This document shows positions 1-11,504 of a stretch of DNA of 64,000 nucleotides, in pieces (the first letter of the stretch is position 1; the number at the start of each line of letters is the position of its first letter). Below the pieces are notes generated by a model. It was not told the origin of the DNA. It searched no databases and saw nothing but the letters and a program-made list of their open reading frames with translations. The DNA lies in NCBI RefSeq assembly GCF_029867415.1, contig NW_026705415.1, forward strand, positions 310,001-374,000, read 5' to 3'. The DNA comes from Vicia villosa. Lineage: Eukaryota > Streptophyta > Magnoliopsida > Fabales > Fabaceae. The position numbers and the translations under genes are program-made.

Positions 1-671
1 GTACATGGAAACTGATTTTTTTTGTAATCCAAATTTGTTTGAGATAGACTTTGGTATAGTTGTAATGGGCTTTTGAATTTTTGTAATGAATATTGGTTTT
101 TTTGTAATATTGGTTTTTTTATTGAATGGACTTGTAATGTTGTAATGGATTTTGGAACGGTAGAATTTTGTAGGAATCATGATACGAATTTAAATGAACT
201 TGAAAAATGGTTGTGGTGAATTTATTGTTCTTGTAGATTGTATTCCAAGTAAACCACAATGAATGAATCTTCTATCTCTGCATATTCTAAAGAACCTCGA
301 TCCGATCTTTGAATTATAATGAACCCCAAGCATCACTTCATCGAAATCCTAACTCAAACAATGAACCAAATTACTTGCATTAAAAGCGACAAACAAAAGC
401 TTTGATCACCACTTCACTTCTTTATGCCCTGATTCACATTCGAACTTCAATCCATCATAACAATAACGCCTTAAAGAAATCTTGAAGAAGCTAAGAATTG
501 AAACACATAAGAACGTCTCGACATGAAACCCAATGAATCCCAGTCGAATTAACGATTGCAAACACCATGTATAGGAAGCTCTTTACTATTTTTCTTGATT
601 TTCGAACGACGAAATAAACGCCATCCATAACTTATAGCTCAAATAAAGAGGGAAAATTTTAGGGTGCAACA
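1..671 (-). mobile_element. 3' LTR of element X (Ogre-like), truncated by window edge
   Basis: This stretch matches 63062-63731 almost base for base, with about 19 substitutions and one indel by eye (near 2.8%). On the minus strand it starts TGTTGCACCC, a typical Ogre-type LTR start, and it is flanked at 672-684 by a polypurine tract. It is therefore the 3' LTR of a minus-strand element whose 5' LTR ends at 63731. Only the first 671 bases of the LTR lie in the window. No gene is seen in it. Confidence 0.85.
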
Positions 672-684
672 GCTGCCCCTATTC
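672..684 (-). other. polypurine tract of element X
   Basis: The minus strand reads GAATAGGGGCAGC directly before the LTR start TGTTGCACC. The same GGGGCAGC core precedes the 3' LTRs of element A and array B. It would prime plus-strand DNA synthesis. Confidence 0.8.
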
Positions 685-1136
685 AAACTTCTTGAACCTG
701 ACGAGTGAGAAACGTAAGGTTTTGAACCGTCGAGGTGGAAGGAGATTGAATACCAGAATGAACTCGAAAATTTGCACTCTTGATCAATAGAAGATTCCAT
801 CTCGCAATAAGAAGGAATGTACCACCCCGCAAGCAGGGAGAAAAAACTTCAATGACTTGGATAATTAAGTAGCTCCAACTTGCGATAAGAAGGAACAGGC
901 AACCCCACAGGCAGGGGGGAAAAACTTCAATTGATCTGGGCAGCAAGAGAAGGAACATCTTTGACTGATCTGGGTATCATACGTAGCAGATGTCTTCTGA
1001 ACAGGAATCAGGGATAGATGTCTAAGTCGATCTGGAAATCGAAATGATATATTCCGGCTGATCTGGGCATCAACGGGTAGTAAATATCTCTGGTTTGGGC
1101 ACCAAAGCGACATCTCCATCTGATGCAATTAAACCA
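685..1136. other. 3' UTR of element X, no gene
   Basis: This non-coding stretch lies between the polypurine tract and the 218-bp repeats. It has scattered degenerate copies of a CTGATCTGGGCATC-like motif, apparently decayed flanks of the tandem repeat. Short open frames here overlap each other and have no recognisable content. Confidence 0.6.
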
Positions 1137-2005
1137 TCAGGCAAATATTCCAACTGATCTTGGTATCAGCGGCTTGCTCCTTCGTAAGATCGACGAGATC
1201 CGGAGGCGGTTCCCTCAACTGAAAGTCTGGTTTATCAGGAATAGGAACAATATCTCTTCCGAACTGTGTACGCCGGGAAAGGAAGTCTTTAACTGATCTA
1301 GGCTCGATGCTAGAAAATAAGTAGAACAATCCACTTCTGAATGACAAAGTCAATCAGGCAGATATCTCCATCTGATCTGGCATCAGTGGCTTGCTCCTTC
1401 GTAATATCGACGAGATCCGGAGGCGGTTCCCTCAACTGAAAGTCTGATTTATCAGGAATAGGATTAGATATCTCTTCCGAACTGTGTACACCGGGAAATG
1501 AAGTCTTTAAACTGATCTGGGTGCGATGCTAGAAAATAAGTAGAACAATCCTCTTCTGAATGACAAAGTCAATCAGGCAGATATCTCCATCTGATCTGGG
1601 CATCAGTGGCTTGCTCCTTCATAAGATCGACGAGATCCAGAGGCGGTTCCCTCAACTGAAAGTATGATTTATCAGGAATAGGAACGAATATCTCTTCCGA
1701 ACTGTGTGCGCCGGGAAATGAAAACATCTTCAACTGATAGTAAGCATCAGGACTCGGCAGACGAGTTCTTCTTCTGAACAAAAATAAATCGTCAGGACGT
1801 AGATATTTCCAACTGATCTGAGGCATCAGCAGGCTTGCTCCTTCGGAAGATCGACAGAGATCCGAAGGCGGCTCCTTCAACTGAACTGGAATCAAGATGG
1901 GAACAAATATCTTCAATCGATCCGAGGGCATCGGGATTAAGTAAGCCTTCATGTGATCTGACGTTTTCAGGATACGGAGACAAACTTCTTCTAATTTGAA
2001 CATCA
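1137..2005. repeat. tandem repeat, about 218-bp unit, nearly 4 copies
   Basis: Unit starts (TCAGGCAGATAT-like) are at about 1137, 1354, 1573 and 1792, giving periods of 217-219 bp. Each unit holds CTTGCTCCTTCGTAAGATCG and GGCGGTTCCCTCAACTGAAA. The first three copies are close and the fourth is more diverged. A tandem array just inside the 3' LTR is characteristic of the hypervariable 3' UTR of Ogre/Tat elements. Confidence 0.85.
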
Positions 2006-3197
2006 GGATAAGCGCCTATAATGATTAGGCGAGTGCTCTCTGGGAGGCATTAGAATATCTTGATGACTTTCCTGTTGAAAGAAACAGATATGATATGATA
2101 TGATTTATGCATGATGCATGTATGAATGTTTATGGAATAACGTTCCCAAGAAGGAAGCGTTGCATGCTTATAGAATGCTATGCAAATGATGCATGATTCG
2201 AACGTTGCTTAGGGAGATAACGGAGGAGCACTGAATTGCTGAAGAAGTCCTGGAGAGAGTATAAAACTCTATGGGGAGGACAAAGATGAGTGACCAAAGG
2301 GTCACAACTGCGAGCTGGCAAAGATGGATCATAAATCTGTTGGAGATGATCAAATCTGAGCTTGAACTCTGTTTGGGGAATAAATCTTGTTTGGGGATAT
2401 GAACATCCCAATTGACTGCTTAGGGAGTACCCTGACAACTTCATTGGAGAAGAAAATTCTCGACACCCTGGGGATGTGGAGATAAGAGCAAGTCATGGAA
2501 ATAACTCTGATGGGGAGTAACTGACTTGTTTGTATAGGATGCATTCCGCTGGGGAAATCCTTGAAGGACGCAGATTCTGCTAAGGATGCACATGAATCTC
2601 TGTTGAGGAAAAGCTCAATGGGGAAGATGAATACTTCTGCATAGCGATCCGCTGAGGATGATAAGAAATCCGCTAGGGATAAGGAACTTAGCATAAGAAC
2701 CTTTTGTCAAGACATATCCACTGGGGAATAAGATGACTCTCTTGGGGAAAACATGTCCATCTGTCGGGGAGAGAAACGCTCTACTGGGAAAATGAGGCAT
2801 TCGGGCAAGGAACATCATTGAGAGCTTGTTGGGGAATCAGATACCATTCAATCATGATTCAACTGGGGAGAAGATATTCCACCGGGGAATAAGGCTTCTG
2901 AAGCACGGAGATTGCGTCGAGATGCTTTGCTGAGGATATGAGAATCTTGGAACAAAGAAAACCTCACCTGGATGTACTCAGATGGGGAATGAGAACCTCT
3001 AACTTAGATAGATCCACCAACGCGCTGACATGGTGTACTTGAAATGATGTACCTGCGAGGTAACCAAATGAAAATGCCCTAGGATTTAGCACGACATCTC
3101 CACGGGGTTTCCTCATATGGCAGAGGATGGTGATGCTCATCCACAATGGGAAAATGCTAGAGCAACAAATTGTCAGACATCTGAGCTTTGAAACTTT
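2006..3197. other. GGGGA-rich 3' UTR stretch of element X
   Basis: No gene is seen. Between roughly 2220 and 2990 the plus strand has many TGGGGA/GGGGAA motifs at irregular intervals, so the element's own strand carries recurrent TCCCC. Similar motifs occur in the 3' UTR of array B (26690-26940 and 36770-37020), which suggests common descent. Confidence 0.6.
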
Positions 3198-3420
3198 CCA
3201 AACATGTATTGGATTTGAAGAGATGACAGGCAAGTAGTGATTAGAACGCCAAACATGCATCGGCCAGAATACCAAACAGGCATTGGTTATTCGAGAAAAT
3301 GCCACCAGGAAGTGGGCTTAAGGAGTCAAGCAAATGTTGACTTCAAAGGGACCAAACAGGCATTGGCTTTCATAGTGTTCTGCATATTCGTATGATTGAG
3401 AGGATGCCAACAAGCATTGG
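3198..3420. repeat. five dispersed copies of a CCAAACAGGCATTGG motif
   Basis: Near-identical 14-15 bp motifs occur at 3198-3212, 3249-3263, 3272-3286, 3352-3366 and 3407-3420. Each begins CCAA and ends TTGG or TCGG, forming a short inverted repeat. The spacing is irregular (23-80 bp), so this is not a simple tandem array. Confidence 0.7.
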
Positions 3421-5401
3421 ACTTTCTGTCTCCGCTCAATGTTGAGGATGACGACCTTGACGGTTTTCGAGTTCATAAGTTTCTTAGCCCGCACATGTAC
3501 TTAACCTGATTATCTCCTGATGAGGATAAAATGCCAATGCATAGTGCCTTGCTCCAGTCTGTAGGGACTTTGAAGAAATTCCTCTCGTAAGGAAATTCTG
3601 AGATTTGCGCTATCATAGCCAACTTGCCCCAGTATAATGACTTTTGGAACCTGCCCCTGATTGACCAGTGTCGTAGGTAGCTTCAACTATGCTTGGGTGA
3701 ATTCCCCTGATTGCTTAGCACTTTGAGAGATTCTTCGAATCTTGACCTGATTGCCTCAGATTGAGTGAAAACTTGCTCGACAAAGTATTCAAACGCTTTT
3801 GTGCCCCTGAGGGTGATCAGACTTTGAAATATTGCTGCCTTTGCTCAACGGAGTTCGGAAGACAACTTGTCCTTCAGGAGGATAAAATGTTTTCATCTGA
3901 AGCTCGTGATGGAAAATTTCTTGATGTCAAGCACTTGTTCATATGCAAAGAATGTTTATTATGAGAAATATAATTCTAATGCAAAGAGTATGTTTGTCTT
4001 GAAGGTTAAAGAAAATTTTTTAAAGGATGTCGTAACATCGAGTTTTTTGTTAAAGAAAGATGGTGTGATACCAACTCAAGCGTTTAGCGGATCTCCTAGG
4101 AGTCAGTTTACCGTATTCTCATGTATAGTTTGCTTTCGAATTAATCCTGCTTCAATTAGGACTTTCAAGGTTTGTAACGTGGCCAGGTTCACGGTTTTTA
4201 GAAAAAAGGATTTTTAGGCTCAAATTATTTAGTGCCCACCCCCTCCGTGATGTTCTCCAGTCCTAAGTTCAGTTAACTCGATGCGAGCATTCATCTTTCA
4301 AGAGGAGTTTGAGATGATTGAGGAATCAATGAGGCGTTCGGACATGGCAGTAACTTTACCTTTTGTTTTTGGTGTCTGATCACACGACTCTTTTCTTTTG
4401 ATGAGGATTTTTATTTTGTAATCCTTGCTTTGCTTTCGCTTTTCTTTTTTTTTGTTTCCCTAACTTTTTCCTGGACAAATTCTTTTGAATATTGATTTGG
4501 ATGCCCTAACTTTTGCCTAAGTCACATGCTTTCAACTTGTTGACTTAGCGGGCTTTTTCTTTTTTTTTTTCTTATTTTCTTTTTGATTCATTATTTTCTT
4601 TTGAACAAGTCGTGTGATCTTGAATCTCTGATTTATTGGAAGTGCATAATGACTGCTTGAGTCATTGATTGATGAAGAATTACCATTGTGCTATCGTCAT
4701 ATTTTGAACTCCTGATGTGAGGGATAAACCACAACAACTTTGATGTTGGTCTCGACCTCCTGATGTGAGGGATAAATTTGATGTCTCGACCTCCTGAGGT
4801 GAGGGATAATCATTGTGGATTTGCCGTTTCATCCTCTTGATGCGAGGGATAACCATTGTTTTATCCTTATATGTGTGCTCCTGATAGATTTTGAATGCTC
4901 GATCAGGTTAACTGAATACTACCCTTCCCAAGGGTTAAATGTGAAGGTTTTTTCATGAATAAAAAAGAAACTCCTACTTCGAAGGCTCAGAAGGGTTAAC
5001 GAGGGTCTATCTCCCTTATATCTCCAGTGTTTGGGAATTTGAAACAATGCATGTACATCATCAACAAGGTTCTACTCAAAAGCTTACTATTTGAGGTTCT
5101 TGGTATTATGTTCATCATTCTCCCTTCGGAGTTATCATGCTTTATTAACAAGAGTTGAGTACCACAAAAAGCGTAGAAAAACATATAAGAGAAAAAGCGA
5201 ATGGATTTTTTCAAGACAAACATATCCAATGCATTATGATTATAGTTCAAAAACAAACAAGTTTTACATACGAACAGTATTGCAAAAAATAAGAAAGCTT
5301 AAACATGAACATGCATGATGAATTAAGAATTGCCAACGTTGAGGAGATCCTCTCCATATGGACTTATTGCTTCAAAAGATCCGATGAGTCAAAGGAGAAC
5401 T
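3421..5401 (-). other. decayed gag 3' UTR of element X, no gene
   Basis: No supportable gene is seen. The part at about 4090-5340 resembles 27560-28430 in array B in order and sequence: ACTTTCAAGG-GTTGTAACGTGG, the Ctr-rich stretch ending in a decayed TGACTTAGC block, and ATATCTCCA-TGTTTGGGAATT. It is therefore the gag 3' UTR of an Ogre-type element. T-rich runs lie at 4440-4620. The motif CTCCTGATGTGAGGGATAA recurs about five times between 4700 and 4860. Confidence 0.55.
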
Positions 5402-5506
5402 TCAATCTTGGCCTTCAGGTGTGAATATGATAGCCTTTGAATCAATCAGGTCTTCAACCTTGTCTCTGAATGGCTGACAATCTTCAGTCGGATAACCAAA
5501 CGCCCC
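5402..5506 (-). pseudogene. Ogre-type gag C-terminal fragment of element X
   Basis: A minus-strand frame of about 34 codons ends with TGA at 5402-5404. It reads GAFGYPTEDC, then PFRDKVEDLID, then SKAIIFTPEG. This matches the end of the zinc-binding module in element A and array B (SPGHDT-DCWPLK-IQDLID), with the motif histidine replaced by tyrosine (GY instead of GH). The frame is lost upstream, so only the C-terminal end of the gag-like protein remains. It shows that X belongs to the same broad lineage, and it looks like a one-module gag rather than the multi-module type of A and B. The assignment rests on motif similarity read by eye. Confidence 0.6.
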
Positions 5507-7255
5507 CATAGCAGAAAACATCAAGCGTTACGTCAGAACACTTTAGGTCACTTCCTGGACGAAGATTTTGGAAACAAGAATTGTAAGTGTTCAGCTTTAG
5601 GGATTTGAGTCGTGCAAGTGGTGCACAAACTCAAGATACAAGGCGTCTTGCTTATCCCTCGGTCAGGATCCCCAAATATAGAGACTGGAGTTTGTGAATG
5701 CTTTAGGGATTTGAGCTTCCAGTGATGCGAACTCAAGAACACAGAGTCTTGCTTATCCCTCGGCCGGGAGCCCTAAATATAGCTGGTGAAACAAAAAACA
5801 CCATCATGAAAGGAGGAAACTTGTATTACTATCACTGAACAACAATAACCTCTGACGCTTGGCTATCAAAGTCATTACTTGGAACACACAACAATTGTTG
5901 GAAAGGAAGCCTTTGGCAGTACCAATTGCAAGTGATTCTAATGAGTTACTTCCTCGAGGAAGAACAAGCATTCTACTTGCAGCAGATGAAATGCGATTGG
6001 CCAGTAGAAACCATTATGAATAAACTCAAACATCTTTGTATCGAGCAAGTCCTGGAATCTTTGTACCTCAACACCTTGTAAGACTTGACATTATGATCAG
6101 GTGCCCCAGAATGAAAAACACCGAGTATTGTCATCGAAATAAGGAGAGCTATCTATGGTGAGAAACACCCAAAGCACGAATCTTAACCAACTAAAATTCC
6201 AACAAGCAGGGAAGCAACTGAACACCAGGCATGGGGATCTCGTCAACTTGTTTCTCACATTCTTTCTGTCTCTGTTGACAAGCGACAACTACTGAACAGG
6301 AAACTCCAGGAAGAGGTGACTCGAGATGTGAAGCAGATCCTTGAGAATGAGAGGTGTGCCCTTGTGGATCACTCTTGATTACTGTATGGCAAAAGATTAT
6401 GGCCAAGTCACATGGAATTTGTAATGCTTTAGGGATTCGAGCAAGGCGAATGGTACAATGCTCAAGATAGACAAGGTCTTGCTTATCCCTCGTTTGGGAG
6501 CCCCAAGAAACTTCAAAGACTTGCAGATCCAACATCACGACCAGGTGCCCCATAATAGAACTCACACTTAGTGTCATAATCATCCAGCAGAGAATCTGTA
6601 GACATCCACACAACATGGAGCTTAACCAGTTGCAAATAAAGCAAGCATGGAAGCCACTGAGCATAAGACAAGTCTTCAAAAAGAACCCCAACTGAGCTTT
6701 CCTCTTGGTCACCTCACAAAGTTGTTTCATAACTGATCTTTGAACGCAAAATAAGAACAAGTCAAGTCTCTGAGTCTGGTGAGAGTGCCAAATCTGAATA
6801 AGAAATCCCCAATTCTGAACACCTGTTATGCATGAAATGTATGGGATGCATGATATGCGTGCAATGCCATGTTCATTCAATTTCCAAGGAATCCTCGCGT
6901 TTTGATTTTTGACAAGCAAGAGATGGAAAAGCTCGGCACGAGGCTTAAAGATATGATTCCTTGGAACTGGAAGGAACATGTATGCTAGTTATTTTTTGTA
7001 CATCATTTTTTGGAAAGTAAATATGCAATGATGCAAAGTGGTGAGTTTTCAAATGTCTCCCATCGGACATGTCTGGATTGTCGGTAACACACATAGTACA
7101 AAGTCAAAGGTTCGGCCCCAAATGGTATACCACACAGAACATAGAATGTCAATCCATGGAACCAAGGCCCATAATCAACAGCACACTAGAATAGAACATA
7201 GATTACCACTCGAACAAGAACCATAGTACCACCACGAGCAAGAACCAATAGTACA
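5507..7255 (-). other. leader/decayed coding region of element X with dispersed repeat block
   Basis: No credible gene is seen. A block starting GCTTTAGGGATTTGAG and ending near CTTATCCCTCG with a trailing GGAGCCCC occurs three times (from 5594, 5700 and 6426, each about 80-90 bp). A second motif, GATCAGGTGCCCCA or GACCAGGTGCCCCA, occurs near 6097 and 6540. A 262-codon open frame on the minus strand (6191-6979) runs straight through one of these repeats and has no recognisable domain. Confidence 0.5.
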
Positions 7256-7370
7256 CTCGAACGAGAACAGCGGTAACCCACGAACGAGAATAGCGGTAGC
7301 CCAAGAACGAGAACATCGGTAACCCACGAACGAGAATAGCGGTAACCCACGAACGAGAACAGCGATCACC
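7256..7370. repeat. 23-bp minisatellite, 5 copies
   Basis: Copies of CACGAACGAGAATAGCGGTA-type sequence start at 7256, 7279, 7302, 7325 and 7348, exactly 23 bp apart. Two weaker copies lie just upstream (7208-7255). The array lies in the leader of element X, about 90 bp from the insertion point of array B. Confidence 0.85.
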
Positions 7371-9449
7371 AACAATGTACCTGTTATATGATCATTGATT
7401 CCCGCCCCACTCACGGGTAAAATCTAGGCCAAGGTAAGGTCATGAAACGCATTATACGGTCCTGTAATACGGTGAACTGACTTTTTATAATCGAAAATGT
7501 CGCGGTTAAGCATGAGTCGCCACCGACTTTTATTTTATCCAATAAGAAAGGCTAAAAGAACAGAAAAATACCTTTAAAAGATTTTGAGTTCGGGGGGTAA
7601 GTTATACAAAGGGAAGGTTTAAAAAGCACCCTTTGCATCCATGGTTTTCCATGGGCTCTTAATTGCTTAGCTCACTTTTGAATTGTTTGAGAAGTTTGAA
7701 GTGTCGTGTGTGAATAGTAAAAAGATTTCGTTAAGGACTTTAGCTTGTAAATAAGCGTAGCCTTTTTTGAAAAGTATTTGAAAATTAGTGGGAAAAAGAG
7801 TTTGAATTTGAATTTGAAAAAGAGCAAGCAATTAAAAAGCAATTACCCTTAAGTTAGAAAAATTGTTCTTTTAGTCTTTCGGGCGAAAGGGTCTATCCAT
7901 ACCATGAGAGGGCAGGAAGTCTTTCAATTGGATGTGAAGGGTCGTCGCATTATCGTTCGCCATAAGACTGACCCATGCCATAGAGAGGCAGGTAGTCTAA
8001 GGGAAGGACCAGAATAGCCTTTTCGTAGGCAACCAGAGGATACCTCAGCCTTTTCGTAGGCAACTCCCGAGGGTCGAGGTCATATTAGTGTATCGAAGGC
8101 AACATCATTAGGGTCATATGACCTTTATTTATCGAGGCAGCATGGCTGAGGTATCCTCGTATTCGAGGGACATGGCTATTCTGCAAAAAACACAAGGCAA
8201 CAGGCAACATGCAGTAAAGAGGTTACCCCAAAAGTGTGTGTGGGTGCAACAATCATGTGATTATATTCAGAAATTTTATCTTGTAATTAAGTCATTCTAA
8301 TTAAGTTTAAGACTTGCACTCCCTAAGATTACTAACCACACAGTGATATAAACAGTATAATTAAAGCAATATGGGGAAGGGAAATTGCAACCAGCGGAGG
8401 AGAGGGGAATTGAAACCAGCGGGATATAATTAAAAATTAAAACAGAAAATATTAGAGTTTAGGGTTTAGGGTTACCGATACGCGTAGCTTTGGCGACTGA
8501 CAAACCCTGAAAATTGGAAAAGAAAGAATAAACAGAGGGGTGAGTGCATTATCGGTTCGGAGGCAAATGAAATTAACCCTAAAGTAAGAAGATAAAGAAT
8601 TTAAGAATGAATAAATAAACGAAAGATACTTAGCTTTGCATTTGATCTGATATGGTTGGCGGTCGGAGGAAGCCTCGGAGGTAACCCTAAAAAAGGGCAA
8701 AGGCAGAAGAGATGAATGTATGCAATGTTCATTAAAAGACAAACCCTAATAAAAGGAAACAAAATATACTTTTTAAAGTAAATAGGGTACTTATCTTCGT
8801 ATTTGACGTGGCGCGCAGTCGGGAGGCGTTTGAAAAAGTAACCCTGAAAAGGCACAGAAAAAGAAATATTCAGTGTATGACAAATTCTCGCAAATCTTGA
8901 TTAGGGCACAAGTTAGCCATGGTTAATAGAATAAATAAAATTGAAATAATTAATTATTGGTTTTCAACCTAATTAATTAAATCGATGAAAATAAAATTCC
9001 GATTAAATATCCTAACCCTAATATATTTTAAAAAAATGAATAAAAGTTGATTAAAACAATTAAGAAATAAATAGATAAATATTCTTTTTTTTTTATGTTT
9101 TTATGAGAAAAAGAATTTTAAAAAAAAGAGTTTTGTTTTTGAAAGGATATTATATTAAAAAAACATAAACATACAACATATATAAATAGAGAAATAGGTT
9201 ATATAATAAAAAGAAAAAAATAGTAAAAGAAATTAAATAAAAAAAGGGAAGAAACTCAGCTTGCAATCATGTGTGGTTGGCTGCTGGAGAACCATGGTGG
9301 AATAGCATCCATGGGAGCGTTAGATTGGGCGCTGAAGAGATCAGACGGCGGGAACACGAAGGCGCATCGTGGGCGTGTGGGAGTGCGGTGCATCGAATCT
9401 TGTAGTAAGCTATACCAAATAAAATAGCCAAAATTCTGAACGACGCCAA

Positions 9450-9508
9450 GAATCGAATCGATTCCATCATGCTCAAGGGATCACAGGGTTCATTCGACCA
9501 CTAGGCCA
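9450..9508 (-). promoter_or_regulatory. Pol III A/B-box-like, tRNA-derived segment in LTR B1
   Basis: The minus strand has TGGCCTAGTGG (plus 9498-9508), matching the tRNA A-box consensus, followed 38 bases later by GATTCGATTC (9450-9459), a B-box-like site. In B2 (33858-33916) and B3 (43208-43266) the second box is GGTTCGATTC, a better B-box match, so the B1 copy has one degrading change. The T-arm does not fold well, so this is not an intact tRNA gene; a tRNA pseudogene or SINE head captured by the LTR is more likely. Confidence 0.45.
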
Positions 9509-10156
9509 TGGCTTCTTAGCTGTTAACACACTCTAAGCAAAGATAATATAGAAAAAAAAACATTCAAAAAAAAATTTAAAAGGATCTCGCGCCCAGCCCG
9601 AGGACCATCTTCCTCACTCGTTTTCTTTTCTGGAAAATTACAGAGACCTATACCCACAGTTCCTTGCCGTAACTATATGTAATCACCATTAAAACCTGCA
9701 AATTGCTATCAAAAAACACAAACAAATGGTCCAAATCGGCTGTAAACCATCTCACGAACTCATTGAATCCGCTAATTTGGACTGAATTCGCCTTTGATCA
9801 AAACCCCTCTTTGTGAGGAATACAAACCCTAACCATGGCAAACTCTCTATATGTGCGAATAAAAGCAAATAAACTTGCAGAATCCATTGAAACATGATGA
9901 TAAGCATAGATATATAATCAAAATCCAATTAAAGTTCGCGAACAAGTGTAATCAAGCAGTAAAATAAATTGGCGAACCGTTTGGCTATGGAGCATGATTC
10001 CGAAAGCGTGGAAGGTGCTTGGTGACCGGGATTGCTTCACTAACGATCCAAGAACGTTGTTTGATCTCTCAAACCTCTTCAATTGCCTTGCTACTTGTGG
10101 TTTGATTTGAACTTTCTCCTGAATTTTGTGTGTGTTTCACGAACTCCTCAGGGCTG

Positions 10157-10161
10157 CTAAT
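10157..10161. repeat. target-site duplication of element A, left copy (CTAAT)
   Basis: CTAAT directly precedes the TGTCATACC start of element A and is repeated at 24486-24490. The uninterrupted sequence GGGCTGCTAATCCTTATC is present in LTR B2 near 34562 and in B3 near 43912, so the empty site is known. Confidence 0.97.
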
Positions 10162-11297
10162 TGTCATACCCCAAAATTTGCCCGTGCTATTTTTCATACA
10201 CAAAACCAAATCAAAAGACAAAGCTCCAAAACACAGTCTCCTACACAAAAAGCTCTGAACTAGGGTTTGATTAATTCGACAGAAAATCATTGAATCAATG
10301 GCTCAAGGTTGTTCCATATGGTCACTAACATCCCAAAGTATCGCCATATAAAGTTTCAAGTCAAACAGAGCAAGTTGGGTCCCTCAAATCATGATTAGGT
10401 CAACAGTCGACTCTCAAGGGCAAAACAGTCATTTCAAGTCAATATATAGTCAAAACTCAAGATATTTGGTCAACAACATCCTCATAACCCTAAAATCATC
10501 ATTTGATCAAGGGTTGATCATGATGATGCAAGGAAAGATCAGAGAAGTCAAAAGTCAAGAGTTACTATTTTGGGCATGAACTAAAAAAGGCAACCAAACT
10601 TTGAAAATTCACCAAATATTCATACTTCATCAGAAAAATTCCCACCAAAGCTCATTTTGAAGGGAATTAATTCCTCTATCCAATGGTCCAAGAATCAGAG
10701 CCCATAGGTCGATGGTTTGAGAGATATGGCTTCATACATTATAGGTCCTTTTTTCAAAAGGGCATAAAATAAGAATGGAAAAAGATTTTGATGTGAGACC
10801 AAAGACATTGGTTAGAGGACTCTCTAAGGTTTCCAAAATGTCTTAGAACACTTCCATACCTCAAAAATTGAAGGAGATAGACCTTGTCAAAGTTAGGTTA
10901 TTTTGGAGGGAAAAATGTGAAGGAATCCAAATATTTTTGCAAATGGGCCTAAGAAACTTTGATTCAATTTTGATTCATAATCCATCTAGAACCTATAAAT
11001 GATTTGCCACGAATTTATTTGATTTTAATTAATTTTATAAGAATTTTATTCACTTAAAATTCAATAAAGTTAAGGAAAATTAAAAAGATTTGAAAAATTT
11101 TGTTTTGAATCAAATCCAAATCACAATCATGCTCATTTATATATATATTTTCGTGCAAAATAAGTGAAAAGAGAAAAGATGGAGATTAGAACCAAATTTG
11201 GAAACTTCTTGAACAAAATTCTCAATCAAATTTTCCCTAATGGCAATCTTTGATTCAATTCGATTCCTTCTATAATTGTTGACCTAAATCCTTCTAG

Positions 11298-11306
11298 TAT
11301 ATATAC
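11298..11306 (+). promoter_or_regulatory. TATA box of element A 5' LTR
   Basis: TATATATAC lies in CTAGTATATATACACAAG, about 1.1 kb into the LTR, and a transcription start would be expected about 30 bases downstream. It is the best TATA match in the LTR and is followed by a less AT-rich leader-like stretch. The same box is at 21850-21858 in the 3' LTR. Promoter function is inferred. Confidence 0.55.
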
Positions 11307-11504
11307 ACAAGTGGAACAGATCATTGGGGGAGGAATTTTTGTAGTCCAAGAGCCCTAATCCGAGTCTTCAAATTCAAGAAAAATCAAAACTTCAATTCTC
11401 AATTGCAGACCGATTCAAACGATCCTGTTGATTGCAAACTATACCTGGACATGTAAGGAAGCTTTTGCAATCAAAATCGAGTCTCAGAATCCCAAGAATA
11501 CAAG

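Larger units (their letters stand above)
672..7462 (-). mobile_element. internal region of element X, 3' part
   Basis: This is the non-LTR body of the oldest element, between its polypurine tract and the point where array B is inserted. No long credible ORF survives. In minus-strand order it holds a leader with a 23-bp minisatellite, a degenerate region, a short gag remnant, a stretch clearly related to the gag 3' UTR of array B (4090-5340 resembles 27560-28430), a GGGGA-rich stretch, a 218-bp tandem repeat and the polypurine tract. There is no recognisable protease, RT or integrase. X is thus a decayed, probably non-autonomous Ogre relative. The rest of its leader is at 45146-45533. Confidence 0.75.
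7463..10161 (-). mobile_element. LTR B1 of array B, 3' part (left of element A)
   Basis: This is the LTR end portion, ending GTATTACA on the minus strand at 7463. It aligns without large gaps to 31871-34566 and 41221-43920. Compared with B2 and B3 it has many private differences here (for example one fewer TTTGAA unit near 7805, and an extra TTTAGGG unit near 8465). Element A interrupts it at 10162. No gene is seen; short open frames recur in all three LTRs only because the LTRs are homologous. Confidence 0.9.

Noticed and set aside
6191..6979. 262-codon frame in element X
   Set aside because: It crosses a non-coding repeated block, has no recognisable motif and has no counterpart in A or B.
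8455..8475. Interstitial telomere sequence (TTTAGGG-like)
   Set aside because: Only two units, absent as a duplicate from B2 and B3; it is a small local duplication in an LTR.
9440..9520. Intact tRNA gene in the LTRs
   Set aside because: A and B boxes are present but the T stem and acceptor do not pair well.
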